Assembly (NCBI GenBank): GCA_031308135.1
Contig: JAHLJT010003656.1
Span: 74,016,698 to 74,080,697 of the forward strand
Origin: Acheta domesticus
Taxonomy: Eukaryota; Arthropoda; Insecta; Orthoptera; Gryllidae
Reading direction: 5' to 3'
DNA length: 64,000 nt
A program made the position numbers and the translations under genes. The notes under the pieces are model-generated. The model did not search any database. It was given only the letters and a program-made list of their open reading frames with translations, and was not told where the DNA came from. This document shows, in pieces, positions 23,235 through 35,099 of this stretch (positions within the stretch are counted from its first letter, which is position 1; every line of letters begins with the position of its first letter).

Positions 23235-23465
23235 CTTACCAGCGCCCCAAGACGGCAGGTGGCCGTGGGGTGGGGAAGAGGGGCGGGGGAGGGGGTAGGC
23301 GTGGGAAGCGGCCTTCGCCACCCGCGCGCTGACCGCATTGCGGCGGCGGCGCCCCGCCCCTCCCCTCCCCCCTTCCCCCGCTCTTCGCCCCGCCCCGGCC
23401 CGCCCCGCCACGCCCGGGCTCACTTTCCACTCGCCGCCTCACAACACGCCCACGCCGCGCTGCTT
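23235..23465. other. GC-rich patch (CCGCCCC/TCCCC blocks)
   Basis: About 230 bp of C- and CpG-rich DNA with CGCCCCGCCCC motifs and a short GGC run at 23340-23350. Open in several frames only because of composition. A possible island; no exon signals are convincing. Confidence 0.4.
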
Positions 23466-23559
23466 CTGCAGTACCGCAACACGATATAGCTGGTTTTCGG
23501 ATTTTATTTGGCGGATGCCTACGTCACTCTTTTTGACGTACAAACTCGACATTAATTGA

Positions 23560-25440
23560 AGACTTGAAATAAAAAAGGATGCAAGTGTCATTTGTGTTAA
23601 ATTTACGTTTTTACCAAAATAATGATGAATGAATCATGCCCTATAACATACAATAAATAAGAACCAAAATCCAGACGCGTTTCGCAATAGTGTTACGGGG
23701 TGAATATAAACGGTAGGAGTTGTATGTGCCAATATAAAGTGTATATAAACTCATTTTCCTCGAAAGTATGAAAATAACACTTATATCTCTTTTTATTTCA
23801 AGTCTTCATTTATGGTCATTCAATATTAAGAACACACACAAGAATCCACATGTTTAATGCCCATTCTTTTGCGTTCGAAAAGCCTATAACCCCGTGTTTG
23901 GTATAGTTGGAGCAGTGAACAGTATAGTTGTAATGTACGGTATAGTTGGAGTACAGTTGGAGCAAACTCAGAGTGTAACCTTCACTTCCCGTTCCAGATT
24001 ATCCTCCTGAAGCTGATTTGTGCATTAAAGTAAGATTTCTGTATTAAATTAATATTCTGCCTGACTGTCCAAAAAAAGTATGAAATATGCAATCTGTGGA
24101 AACTCATCAATTAATTATTATATCCTTGCCGTGATAATGAATGAAAAATATAATCTCATTTAACATTTACATTTGTGTTTTATTTATTTTGTTTGATCAT
24201 GTCTTTAATCAAACGGTTTGAAGTAAAATAAAATAAAAGTGGAAAAAGTTATTTTCGAGGCAATTTGTAGTGCCCATTTAAAAATTATACAGCCTATTTT
24301 CGACATGACATTTTTTAGGCGACCAAAATATATTGTAAATCCTAAATATGCGGAGCCTAAGCATCAAATTTACTTGGTTACTTGCAGGACACATATTTTC
24401 TATTGTAAAAGTTTTCTTCTCGACAGCATGATACCGTACATTAATTTTATGGACAAATGTTTACTTTAAATTTTCAATTGACACTTTCTTTCCTTAACAA
24501 GTCAATGTTATTTCTTAGAATTATATTGTTCAAGAAGTTTTCTACACTGATTAATAGTTTAACTAATCCATTCAAAAATTACAATTCGATACACTAACAA
24601 GTGTAAAATTAATGTTTATGAACGCTATGAAATATCCTTGGCAAGTTATTTACAATATGGTTAAAAATCTCGACCTTTTAATAAATGTAAAGCACGAGTA
24701 CACGCTCGGACATCACAGTTAAGGATCTTGTTCGCACATTAAAACCCGGTTAACATTTTCAGTTGTCGCCAGCCAACAGGTTCAGTGTCGCCAGCTTTCA
24801 AAAGTAAATATAAACATACAGAAATGAAAAATGAAGAAACAAGTCTACAACATTTCATTTAAACATTGTATAATATTTTCTGTATTGTACAATAATTCGT
24901 TATTCAAACCTGCAGATTTTACATTACACTAAAATATTGAAAAAATGTGGAAGTATGAAAAGTGCCAAACACTGTGCCCCCTCGAAATTCCAAATACTTA
25001 CATATCTTGTTGTTATTATCTTCTTTCTAGAGGTGACTTGCAAAGAATGTGGGTATTTTTGTACGAAATTTATACCTCGATAAAATCGATCATTCAATAG
25101 ATGTTAGCGGTTCAGAGTACAGCGTCGAGAATATTCACTTCAGTTTGGACACACTAAGTGAGATATATGATTGCACCATAAAGTTGTATGCGACTTCAAG
25201 ACCCCAAGATATTCCCACGTAAATCGCCATTCATAGAGATGAGAGTGGCATGAAACAACAATCATACAAGTTCCATTTCAAACCAACCAAGCATTTTTAA
25301 GAGACCATATGTCAAGTGTTCTCAAAACCCCACGAATACACACAAAAAAAGTACTATAGATCCAGGCACAAACACACAGGCACCCAACCCTCATACGCCA
25401 ATCGATTGCTGTCGTTCAATATGTCGCGAGTGCGGGGCGC
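23560..25440. other. A+T-rich spacer
   Basis: Contains a small cluster of GTATAGTTGGAG/GTACAGTTGGAG repeats at 23900-23965. Nothing else recognised. Confidence 0.5.
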
Positions 25441-25625
25441 CCTGCCCTTCAATTACGGCAGTGCGTAGGTGGGGGGGAGGGGAGGACGGGAGAGGAAACG
25501 GGGAAAGAACTGCTGCTGGAAGGAAACAAACTGACTGACCGCCCTCCCATTCCACTTTGCATTAGCAGCCTTGTAAAGCCCAGTGGGAGCAAATGCGCAT
25601 TTCCTCTCATTTCTAGCGTGTGTGT

Positions 25626-25628
25626 ATG

Positions 25629-25675
<47 letters not shown>
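25626..25675. repeat. (TA)n microsatellite
   Basis: TA dinucleotide run with one TG interruption near 25643. Confidence 0.95.
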
Positions 25676-25678
<3 letters not shown>

Positions 25679-25679
25679 T

Positions 25680-26275
25680 AAAAGGGAATGTGTGTAACTC
25701 TGTCGCAAATAGACGCAAAAACTTTGCGACCGATTTATCCGAAATATTCACATTTTGTTCTTATAAGTATCGGGAGTGTTTAAAGAGTGGTTTGAATGAA
25801 ATCCAACACGTTGGGACGTTGTTGATGATTCATGCGTCTATGATCACTCTAGCGCCCCTGAACGGAAGCTCTTCACAATCCCTTGCAAGAATCTCTTGCT
25901 CTTCACAATCAAGAATTAAGTGCGTCTATCGCTGCATAGTCTGCTCCTAAGATTGTGAAATATCGGCCGGAATTATTACTTGAACGTTGTCTTGGACAAG
26001 TAAATCAAATTTCTCGAAGACTGTCACAGCGAACGCATGCCCCAACTTGAGGAAGAACATTTTAACAATAGGATACACGACAACCATTTCCAAACCAGGA
26101 CATAGAACATACCCATACTCGCGAGAGTCTTTAATCTATTAGAATTTTTGCACAGCTTAGGGTAAAAGGTGATTAACAAAATGTGATCAGTAGCGTGTGA
26201 AGTGTAATATAATGCAATGGCGAATTATTGCCGGGTCCACTTGTCTTACTATAAAATTAGGGTGTCCACGTGACT
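25680..26275. other. Spacer before SINE
   Basis: Mixed composition with no recognised gene. At 25870-25905 the word CTCTTCACAATC is duplicated within 36 bp. Confidence 0.4.
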
Positions 26276-26278
26276 TTT

Positions 26279-26790
26279 GACCGGCTGAGTTAGCTCAGAA
26301 CTAGTGTTATCGTTGCCTCTGCAGTTACTCTGAGCAACAGGTTCAAGGGATTCAAGTCCCGACGTTCCCAGTTTTTCGTCTCTAGCTAGATAGCTTGGCC
26401 GCTGTCTGGAGGAGAATTCTAGAGGCCGGCTGCTCTGTCGGTAATTTTCCTTGGTTTCTCGGAACAATATCAAACGACTGCTGAAGCAGTATCTTAACAA
26501 ACGGGCCACGCCCCGCGCAACATCTTTCCTTCTTCATTCTTGTTTTCTACTTGGCCTTTGCACACACAGATGCATGCACTACATTACCATTCATGTTGGG
26601 AGAGTTCCGCAGGAGGAGGTACCGAGAGAGGGAAATTCCCGCCAGCCTACGTGTAAGTCTCACGGTAGATCTCACCATCCAGCGCAAGAGGACCACCCCC
26701 ATCACCCGGGATACGCATTCACTACACTAGCGCGACTCGTGGCCACAGGAGTTAACGTGCCCGGAAAAATCATCTCCCAATTGGGCACCC
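26279..26790 (+). mobile_element. tRNA-derived SINE, full length
   Basis: The head GACCGGCTGAGTTAGCTCAG has a good box A, and GGGATTCAAGTCCCG is the box B region (about 26346-26360). The body has GGCCGGCTGCTCTG and AACAAACGGGCCACG. The 3' block GAGTTAACGTGCCCGGAAAA is at about 26748-26767. Confidence 0.9.
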
Positions 26791-26799
26791 TGACTCCGA

Positions 26800-27100
26800 G
26801 GGTATATTGGAACCATCACAATTCTTGAAGTAACGAAGGACTGAACGTCAGCAACCCAAGAACCATGTTGCCACCACGAGCTACAAAGTGCCTCTGAGGA
26901 TTCACGAGAAAGCTATATTCTTAATCTCAGCTTGTCGGAGATTCTCACTGTAGAGTATGTCACACTATTAAAAAAATAAAGCAAGCCTGATACTAATTTA
27001 GAAGCTCTCCTTTCACCGTGATAAATTACATTAAAAAAATCTCAACAAATAAAAAACTGACTCACCCTAATTTGCTGAACTATTTTTTAAAGGAATAAAA
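26800..27100. other. Spacer, nothing recognised
   Basis: A+T-rich between a SINE and a hAT relic. No features noticed. Confidence 0.4.
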
Positions 27101-27104
27101 TCTA

Positions 27105-27275
27105 GTTACATAACCTTCTCAAAATTTTCCCTGACTTCTAACGATTCATCTACAATTTACCTGATTTTCCCCGACCTTTCCAGAGTAGTGAGCCAGCATT
27201 TTCCCCTGACTTTTCTGGAGCAATATAATTCGCTGTCTTCCCGATTTTCCATGATTTCCAGAAAGTGGTCACCTG
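27105..27275 (-). mobile_element. hAT-like relic, one terminus
   Basis: Read on minus it begins CAGGTGACCACTTTCTGGAA, followed by 'atcatggaaaatcggg' and several TCAGGGAAAA-type repeats. This arrangement recurs in a widespread hAT type whose translation is a meaningless WKSWKIGK-like pattern. The opposite terminus is not recognisable. Classification rests on my memory of the family's terminal pattern. Confidence 0.5.
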
Positions 27276-27770
27276 GTCATTGATTTCTCCCACATGCGTC
27301 TTTTGGATCATTTCGGACCAATGTGCGGGTGGGTTTCCCTCGCGTAACGATGGGCTGAGAGGGGGGAAGGAGGAAGAAAGGGTATCGACGCGCTGCAAAT
27401 GTCTCCGGCTCACGAACGAAAACAAACGCCGCGCGCTCCTGCCCGCGGTCGATGTCGTTCCGGGCGTGGGACGACGGAAAAAGGCCAGTTGTCACAGCAC
27501 TTGCACCTGGATCGACAAGGCAGGCTCTCCAACCCGCCTGTTTCTCACACTCCAAGCACGTGATGAAACTCACAAAGTGTTCGATGTCTGGACTCGTCTT
27601 TGGGAACAGAGCTGTGAATTGTCACATACCGAACTACTCATTGATTTTATGTTCCCGTTGTCTCTTTTTAGTAGTTTATTTTATTGCGATATTCCGCGTG
27701 TGTATCAAACTGGGCATGACCGTACATTTTCTGTTTACTGTAGACGCCAACGACCCTGTAACATGGACAT
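27276..27770. other. CpG-moderate spacer with a 200-codon plus frame of doubtful meaning
   Basis: A plus-strand frame runs 27265-27867, starting inside the hAT relic and ending inside the SINE. At least its ends are therefore repeat-derived. The middle (27290-27720) shows no domain I recognise. I call no gene here. Confidence 0.45.
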
Positions 27771-27775
27771 CACAG

Positions 27776-28145
27776 ACCTGAGACCGGGAGATATTCCTCC
27801 CCGGCTGGAAAGTGAGATCCGTCGCCGACCTACACTTCGGCTTCGGGGATCTTTCCCTTTCAGATAAATACGCCAGCGAACACAGCCTCAGCCGCGACAA
27901 TCTCTAAACTCCCACCGGTTCTCCCGACATGTAGTGCATGTGTGTGAGTGTGTGTGGGCTGAATATGTATTCAAGAGGAGAGTTGGGTATAAGGATGAGG
28001 AAGAAAAGATTATGCGCAATCTGTAGTCCGTTTGTTAAGGTATTGCGCCAACATTCGCTTGGTACTGATCTTAGAAATAAGGGAAGACTACCAATCAGAG
28101 CAAGCTGCTAGAATTCTCCACCAGCAGCGGTTGAATTCCATATAC
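27776..28145 (-). mobile_element. tRNA-derived SINE, partial
   Basis: Minus-strand body: 'gagatccgtcgccgaccta', 'ctctaaactccc', 'gccaacattcgcttggta', and 'gctagaattctcc' at about 28111. The tRNA head and 3' end are eroded. Confidence 0.8.
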
Positions 28146-29674
28146 AGCACTCATGGAAAATATATGAGAAGGGCAAAACGGCGAAACAGCTTTTACACAG
28201 TCATCAGATAATCAGAACTACACACCGCACTGTTAACAGTTGCGAACTCTACTACGAACAGCAGCGGATGAGACAGTATAGCGTAGTAGCAACGATTTAA
28301 AACGCTGAATATAAATTCAAATAACATGTGTTACAGGGAAGTTAAGCAAAAGAATATTCTGCCTCGCCGCGTCGCACTTTAATGAGGCTGGCCATGTCCG
28401 GGAACGAAACAGGACACGCCGATCAGAAACACGAGTCCCGGCAGAAGGCGAGCGTATCAAAATTAACCTCGATACAGGCAATTTTATACGTACGTTCGCA
28501 TTTTCTGGGTTGCATGGACATGGTAAAGTATTCCAAGTCCACAGGAAGGCAGCAGTTTGACGGTCAATAACATTGCGGTTCTTTCTTCTGTGCCATCGTC
28601 GGACAAATTTCCTAGTCGACATCAAAAGTATCCAAGTATCTGATCTGGAGCTAATCGATTATAAGCAGACGAAAAACGTTTACGTTATAATACATACATG
28701 TTACAATACACTTAAAATTCAAAATACAAATTGCGATGTCCTTGAAAAAGGAATCTCTTACGTCATTGTTGTGTACACAATTTTTCTGCTGCTAGTAAGA
28801 AATTTCATTAAGAGTCTGAATGAGTAAGAAATTTCATTCCCGATACTGAATTTTAATATAGTACAATTTTGCTTCCTGCTTCCCATGTTTTTATTTGCAT
28901 CAATTTCTCTGGGTGCTTCCGCCATTCATTTCGTACTGCCAGGGTAAACATATGGAATTACATCTCGTGCAAACAAAATAAAAGATCTGCCCTGTTATGA
29001 ATATAATTTTCAGCGTGTAAAAAGATAATAAAGACATGAAATGTGTTACTGCACACACGTTAAACACGGCAAAAAACACAAATGCAAAGGAATAACAAAG
29101 TGTGAAATTTACATCCGCCCTAAAATTGCACAGTTATTCAAATACAAAAGAAACAATTACCTGGTTGAACTACTTGTTTCGAGGTAACAGGAAATTTGAC
29201 GTTGACATTCTAATGCCATGTAATAAAACCTCACATAAACCTTAATGAAAAAATGTAAATACTACATTATTAAGGGGAATACACAGCAATATACCACCAG
29301 ATAGATAAAGCAGCTTATTTAAATGAAAAGTATTCAAAATTGTTAGGTTATCATTTACTCATGACAAGGGAACGGATTTTAATGAAATGCCATTTTCTCT
29401 TTTCTGTTTGGAACGATACCGTTTAGTATAGAAATTCGTTTTATGTTATAACGAAAGGAACTGACCCATGTTATGTCATTTTCGTATTTTTTGTCAATTT
29501 TGACTAATAAGTCATTTTTTACCCTTTTCCATAATTTTTAATGCATCTTTCGCCGATTTCAACGATTTTAATACCATTTTAATGGTAATTGCTTCACATA
29601 ATATTTAGAAGATACAACAAATGTTCTCCATAGAATTCTTAAGTAGGCTATTCCATTTCTTCGCTCAGAAATTG

Positions 29675-29707
29675 TAATGTCAGCCATTGTGAGTATGTGA
29701 AGCCTAT
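29675..29707 (+). repeat. 33-bp perfect direct repeat, copy 1
   Basis: The 33-base segment starting TAATGTCAGCCATTGTGAGT and ending GAAGCCTAT is identical at 30696-30728, 1,021 bp downstream. Flanking sequence is unrelated. The function is unknown. Confidence 0.85.
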
Positions 29708-30695
29708 CAGCATCAGCCCCATGGTCGGTTCAGCCGATTTCGGGATAACTAAAGATAGAGATTTTCTGGTAAAGAACAGACCAAACCGAAAGCGTGAATG
29801 CTGAGATCACTTGAACGAATAGAAGCCTTGATTAAATCAGTAACCAAGTAATCCAAGTTGTTCTTCCGAACTGTTTTTATTACATTTTTACGCCTTTTTT
29901 CTAGAGTTTTTAGGGCTTATAATTTTTAAGGTTCAATTCTGAAAAGCAATAATTTGCAGGGTATTATGCAGAAAAAGCTCGACTAGATACATAACACTAC
30001 TACTAATTTTTATATTTTAAATTCAACTTTTGAAGAAAATATTGAGAATGATAACACGGGCTACTGTCTGCTGACTGACAAACTTTAAAGACGTTATTTC
30101 AGAAAAGAAATAAAAAGCAATCAAAGATATAAGAATTCAAAAATACTAACACGGAAATCGAAAGCTAATACAACCGCAATAGGGTTTATTTATTATTTAT
30201 TTTTGTAATTTTCCTCAACGACCTATAGTACGAGTTCAAAGAATGTTCATTCCATGGTTCAGGATGACATACAAGTTCCAATAAATCACGAGATAGTAGT
30301 TAGACTAACATCTATCATGTCAGAGGTTATCAGTATCAGAGGTATCATCTCTCAAATAAGCGGACATCACCTGACCAGCACTCATGACATGCATTTCAAG
30401 TTTTAGAATTTTACAAAACCCATATTTTACATACATATGAGAAATATTATATATAATTATATTGGCTAATTATAACATGGTGTTAATAATTACAAAAGAA
30501 CCAGAATATTAAGACTAGTTTCCATTATATTTCTTAAAAATACGAATAAGTACTCATTTCCAACGTAGTTTATCAACGATCACTCATAAAACACGTTTTC
30601 ACGAAAACTCGTAAAAGAGTAACATTTGATGAAATTTGCTTTCAAAAATTGTTATTTCCGGTAGATGGGAGTGGCATCAAGCTCTCCTGATATTA

Positions 30696-30728
30696 TAATG
30701 TCAGCCATTGTGAGTATGTGAAGCCTAT
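30696..30728 (+). repeat. 33-bp perfect direct repeat, copy 2
   Basis: Second copy of the repeat at 29675-29707, identical over 33 bases, and diverging immediately outside. Confidence 0.85.
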
Positions 30729-31360
30729 TAGACACATTTTGCGCGTCGGTTATTGGGCAGAATATAACGAAAAGACGACGATAATCATAATGGCAAAGAC
30801 GATGAGAATGTGACACATTACCGATACTAACTCAGAGCTCCCTGCGAACTAATTTTGTTGCCTATAAATTGCCCAGAGGCTCCAGCGGGATTTGAACACA
30901 GAGGTGCCAAGCTGGCGAATCTTTCGAGAAGAGATGTCACATAGCTTCCGATATTTCAAGTATCGGTTTTGTTGTTTTATTATTCTAAACACTATCAATA
31001 CGAAACTAGTAGTGCTACAACAGCGCGTTTATTTTAGCACTTAGTAACGGTTACGTAATATTATAATACCGCAATTTGTGTCCATACTAACACATCTCAG
31101 TCATCAGTTGTTAAATTTATCGTAATGAAGATATAATTTCATTGTTCTAACTTCATTGTTCAGCTGTAGAAAGGCGCCGATAAAATGTTGAACTTTTGAA
31201 ATTTTAGAAAATTCACGAAGTGCAACGAAAATGCGACGTACACTATTTGTTTAAGCTCTATCAGAAGAAAATTTAAAGAAAAAAATAGGAGCAATTTTCT
31301 TTAGAAAATTGTAAACAGGTTGTTGAGGCTTCATGTGAAATACCTCCAAAATTCAAAATA

Positions 31361-31745
31361 CTGTCTATTCCGGTTCTAGTGAACTTCTGGGGACTAACAT
31401 TTTGAGTTCACTATATCCGAGGTTCACTACAACCCATGTTGTCAAAATTAAATAAAAGTTCTCAACAATGGTTGGTTTTATTAACACAGAGATCCAGTAA
31501 AATACATTTACAGGACTACCTGAAAATTTCAATATCTTTATTTGTCCTTAAAAAGTCAATTATTTTAAATTGTTGGCTTCGTACATTTTTCATTAGTAAT
31601 TTCTCTAGATCTTTCTCCATAGTTCATGCTCTGTCCCTACTTGATTCTGCATCGTCCTCTGTCCCTAAGTATCGTAATGCAATCATAACATCTTGCAATG
31701 CCGCTTGCACTGTTGGGGCACCGTCCCTTTCGCCGTAGGTCATTT
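31361..31745 (-). pseudogene. pogo/Tigger-type transposon 3' end with decayed transposase C-terminus
   Basis: On minus, about 31740-31520 reads MTYGERDGAPTVQAALQDVM, then LRYLGTEDDAESS, a stop, and later EKDLEKLLMKN followed by SQQFKIIDFLR. The final Q..KI.DF(L/F) pattern is typical of the end of pogo/Tigger transposases. The non-coding 3' end contains 'tagtgaacctcggatatagtgaactc' and 'gaagttcactagaaccgga', matching the paired GAAC/TATA motifs of pogo-like termini. It ends at CTGTC next to TA (31359-31360). The DDE catalytic core is absent. Function lost. Confidence 0.65.
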
Positions 31746-31749
31746 TACT

Positions 31750-32390
31750 CGCCTTATAACATACGAGATGCTTTCGGAAGCGGCATGGCGCAAGCTGCTA
31801 ATGAAACTGATCGATTTCAGCGCGGCACGGCGGGTACCGCCAAGGCAGTCGCGCGTTTCCTGTCGCCTACGTAGAATACAACGCGCTTCGTTCCGCAGAA
31901 TATCAAGTAACCCCAAGATTGAAACCGAAGTAAGCACTTGCGCGTCGCCGCTGCCAGTTGCAGCCCATGCAGAACACGACCTTTGTTTCTGCAGTAAAAC
32001 TGAGGGGCATAAGGTCATCAGTAAGGTCCCCATTGCAGGTCCGCTACCTTTACCTCGAGTACCAAATTTAGAAATCGAACTCCGAATTCAAACGAGAAGC
32101 ACAAAACTCGTACACGCGGGTCCCGAGGGGATAAAACGAAACAGCCGCTAACCTTTGGAGAACGCTCGTCGTTCTCAACGCAGCCGCCAGCGCCGGCCAA
32201 CGACCCCTTGCATCGTGGCATCCGTCGCCAGGTGGCCGCCAGGCCCCCTCGTCCCGCTCCCGGCCAGTGGGTCGCGATTCGAGACCCAACAAGGAGCGCC
32301 GCAAGGTCGACGGGATCGCATCCGCCATCCCGGCGCACGTTGGGCGTCTTGGAGTTCCCCCTCACACTCTGCCCAACCGCTGGCCACCGA
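31750..32390. other. CpG-rich block, possible further pogo sequence or island
   Basis: Moderately to strongly CpG-rich DNA between the pogo relic and a C-rich minisatellite. A 152-codon plus frame (31693-32151) overlaps the relic and has no recognisable domain. The minus frame ending at 31740 might contain more decayed transposase, but no motif is clear. Confidence 0.35.
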
Positions 32391-32394
32391 CTGG

Positions 32395-32820
32395 GCAAGA
32401 CCTCGCCCGCCCTCGCCCGCCCTTAACCCGTCCTCGCCCGCCCGCCCTCGTCCTCCCATTTTCGCCCGCTCGCCCTTACCGTCCTCGCCTGCCCGCCCGC
32501 CCGTTCTCGCCCGTCCACTCTTGCCCGCCCTCCCTTACTCGCTCGCCCTTACCTGACCTCGCCCGCCCGCCCTCGCCCGCCCGCCCTCGCCCGCTCGCCC
32601 TCGCCCGCTCGCCCTCGCCCGACCGCCCTTACCCGTCGTTGCCCAACCGCCTTCGACCGCCCTTCCGATCTCTTCCGCCCGTCCTCGCTCGCCCGCCCGC
32701 GCCTGCCCTTGCCCGCCCGCCCTCGTCCGCCCTCCTTCGCCCGACCCCCCTCGCCCGTCCTTACCCGTCCTCGCCCGACCGCCCTCGCTCGCTCGCCCGC
32801 GCCTGCCCTCGCCCCCCCCC
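32395..32820. repeat. C-rich minisatellite (CCCTCGCCCGCCCG-type units)
   Basis: About 425 bp of irregular tandem units built from CCCTCGCCCGCC, CGCTCGCC and CCTTACCCGTC. It ends in a run of ten C at about 32812-32821. The strong C/G strand asymmetry and CCC spacing could permit i-motif or G-quadruplex structures. Long open frames on both strands (Pro/Arg/Ala-rich on plus, Gly/Arg-rich on minus) are composition artefacts. Confidence 0.9.
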
Positions 32821-33109
32821 CCGCGTCCATCTACGCGCACACGCGTGGCCCCGCCCCCGCCTGCTCCCGCCCACCCCAACCCCTCCCACCCGCGCCTCTC
32901 CCCCTTAACGTACGCCCGCGTCCCCCCACTGCCCCGCTCGCTCCCGCAAACTGCTAATTCGCGAAAGGCTGGCTGCATGACTCATTCCGGCAGCTTCCGC
33001 AGCACTTTTACTGTTGCGGTGCCCGTCCACGCTGCAGCTACACGCGACGGCCATCTGCTAGGGAACACGCCACTACGCAGGCAGCACGCTGTTCTAGTTC
33101 GTTGTCGTC

Positions 33110-33860
33110 AGAACCAACAAAAATTGTTTCAGGAAATTAGATGAAACAAACTCAGTGTCAAATTTTGGACGAAACAGTCCTTCGACCAGTGCTGCAAAAC
33201 TTCAGCATGCCAACACTAAACTCCGGTGATGTTTGAAAACGTTTCACAAATTAAAGAAATGGACATAAAAAATAGAAAAGTTTTGCAAACACAGATTATT
33301 TGGTATTGCGTAATGCTGACAGGACTGGAATGATTATTTTTAAAAGGAATACGCACATATAAACACTATTAAATAGCAAGTGAAGAGAACCTTCTTACTA
33401 CTTATTTCCTGTTATAATGGTCAGACTAAACATGGAGTACATACTTCAGTGCAGGGTTTATTGTAAATGAACAGTTTTCTTAAGTACACAAACGTTTTTT
33501 TACGAACACGCCTCAAGGAGAGGATTACGCAACAATTAGGAGCGTTTCGGAACCTTAATATAAGAATAATAGAAATTAAAAGAATAATATTCTCTCATCA
33601 AAGAAATTTCACCTATACATTAAAATCAAAGCCGTAACCCTTAAAACAGTTTCAATAATGAAGCCAAAGCCAAAACCATATTTTTTCATTCAATATATTG
33701 CTGAATCCGTAATAAATGAATCAGTTTCCCTTTCGATTATCGGAAAATTAGAAAGATTTATAAAACAGAGTAGGCTAGTATAAAACGTAATTGTTAACGT
33801 ATTCCCAAAACAGCGTCATGATTGGAAACCTTTTCGGAAAACTTTCAAAACCGAAAAAAA
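33110..33860. other. A+T-rich spacer
   Basis: No gene, repeat or inverted termini noticed. Confidence 0.45.
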
Positions 33861-33862
33861 CA

Positions 33863-34395
33863 GCTGCTTTGCCGCAGTCTCAGCAGCGAATCTGACCAGC
33901 GACGTTATCCGGTACGTCGGGACGTAAGTCCCGACGGTGGTGCATTTTCGACACTATATACTAGCTAGTTTGCATTCAGCTAGTCTGGAGGATAATTCTA
34001 GTGTTAGATAGCTCTGATGGGTAGTTTTCTGTCATTTCTTCCGTCATTGATACCAGACGAATGCTACAGCAGTACCGTAACAAACGGGCCACTGAGCGCG
34101 CGATCTTCCCTTCCTCTTCCTTGTCCTAACTTCTCTCTTTACGCGCACACACTAGGAACTTCACTACTACACATGCCGTGAGATCAGACGAGAGCTTAGA
34201 ACTTGTTCTGGATCGGGCGGTAACACTCTGGGGGAGATACCTCAGGAGGGAAATCCCCCGAAATCCGACGTGAAGGTTGGCGCCTGAACCCACCAGCCAG
34301 TGAGGAATAAATACCGCCACCTCCCGCAATAAAACCTTCACTGGGGACTAATGACCATGAGCAATTGACATGCCCGGAAGCATCAATAAATCAAT
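33863..34395 (+). mobile_element. tRNA-derived SINE, full length
   Basis: A diverged head (GCAGTCTCAGCAGCGAATCTG; ACGTAAGTCCCGACGGTGG at box B) precedes the body with 'ggaggataattctagtg' and AACAAACGGGCCACTGAGCG. The 3' block is GCAATTGACATGCCCGGAAG plus tail CATCAATAAATCAATG. Confidence 0.85.
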
Positions 34396-34518
34396 GAAAT
34401 CCGAAAACAAAATAGTCAAGTTTCGTTATCAAAAACAGCAACCGAACACAAAGCAAAAATATTTTATTAAAGGAAACCGGAACATTACCAGAAGCGGTTT
34501 GATGGTCTGAAAAAAATA

Positions 34519-34696
34519 CAGTGAAACTTGCTCAATTCGAAATCGCAAGTGTCCACTATGTTTTCCATATTAGACAGAATTCCGCATTATACAATGTAAT
34601 ACTTTAGGAATATACGTTTGCCACGACCGCGGTTTTTGTTCACGTTGGAGAGATTTCGACATTAAGCTCAAGTTCTGCATTGAGCAAGTTTTACTG
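34519..34696. mobile_element. Short pogo-like MITE, CAGT...ACTG ends
   Basis: The left end CAGTGAAACTTGCTCAAT and the inverted right end (ATTGAGCAAGTTTTACTG) match at 17 of 18 positions. Left flank is TA (34517-34518); right flank is AA. The CAGT terminus and TA flank fit pogo-type elements. 178 bp, non-coding. Confidence 0.65.
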
Positions 34697-34761
34697 AACT
34701 ACGATTTGATACCAGCGATTGGATGCCTTGTGTTAAAACAAAATGGGAAGTCACATGAGGC

Positions 34762-35080
34762 CAGGGCTTTCCAACTGGCGGCCCGCGGGCCACATGCGGC
34801 CCGCCAGATCTTTTTGTGCGGCCCGCGACTGCTTTGAAAAGATTTATTATACCAACCAAATACAATAGAATTGCACAATTCATCTTATTTTTATTTAATT
34901 AAATATTAATTTTCTCGTATGCACATTAATCCTTAAGTATGTTGTATAAAAGTTGTATCTAATATTTATTTGTTTCAGTATAATCTCAGTAGTTAGCGTA
35001 AAAAACCATCTTAAATTACGGTGCAGCCCACGGCTTAACTAGAATTTGACACGTGTCCCCTTCTAAGTTGGACAGCCCTG
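34762..35080 (+). mobile_element. hAT element relic (CAGGGCTTTCCAACTGGCGG type)
   Basis: Begins CAGGGCTTTCCAACTGGCGG then CCCGCGGGCC and 'catgcggcccgccagatc'. Ends AAGTTGGACAGCCCTG, the inverted terminus. Flanks catgaggc (34754-34761) and cattaggg (35081-35088) agree at 6 of 8 positions, as expected for an aged hAT target duplication. The GGCCCGCGGGCC terminus type recurs across animal hAT elements. Non-coding, 319 bp. Confidence 0.85.
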
Positions 35081-35099
35081 CATTAGGGGTGCCTCTTGG

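Larger units (their letters stand above)
28150..31355. other. Long A+T-rich spacer
   Basis: Over 3 kb without a supported gene. A CpG-moderate part lies at 28360-28560. The only structure seen is a perfect 33-bp direct repeat (29675-29707 and 30696-30728). Confidence 0.5.

Noticed and set aside
27265..27867. Plus frame of 200 codons
   Set aside because: Starts in a hAT relic and ends in a SINE; the middle has no recognisable domain.
31693..32151. Plus frame of 152 codons
   Set aside because: Begins antisense to the pogo transposase relic, and the rest is unrecognised CpG-rich sequence.
32267..32908. Plus frame of 213 codons and minus frames in the same place
   Set aside because: Driven by the C-rich minisatellite; open on both strands in several frames.
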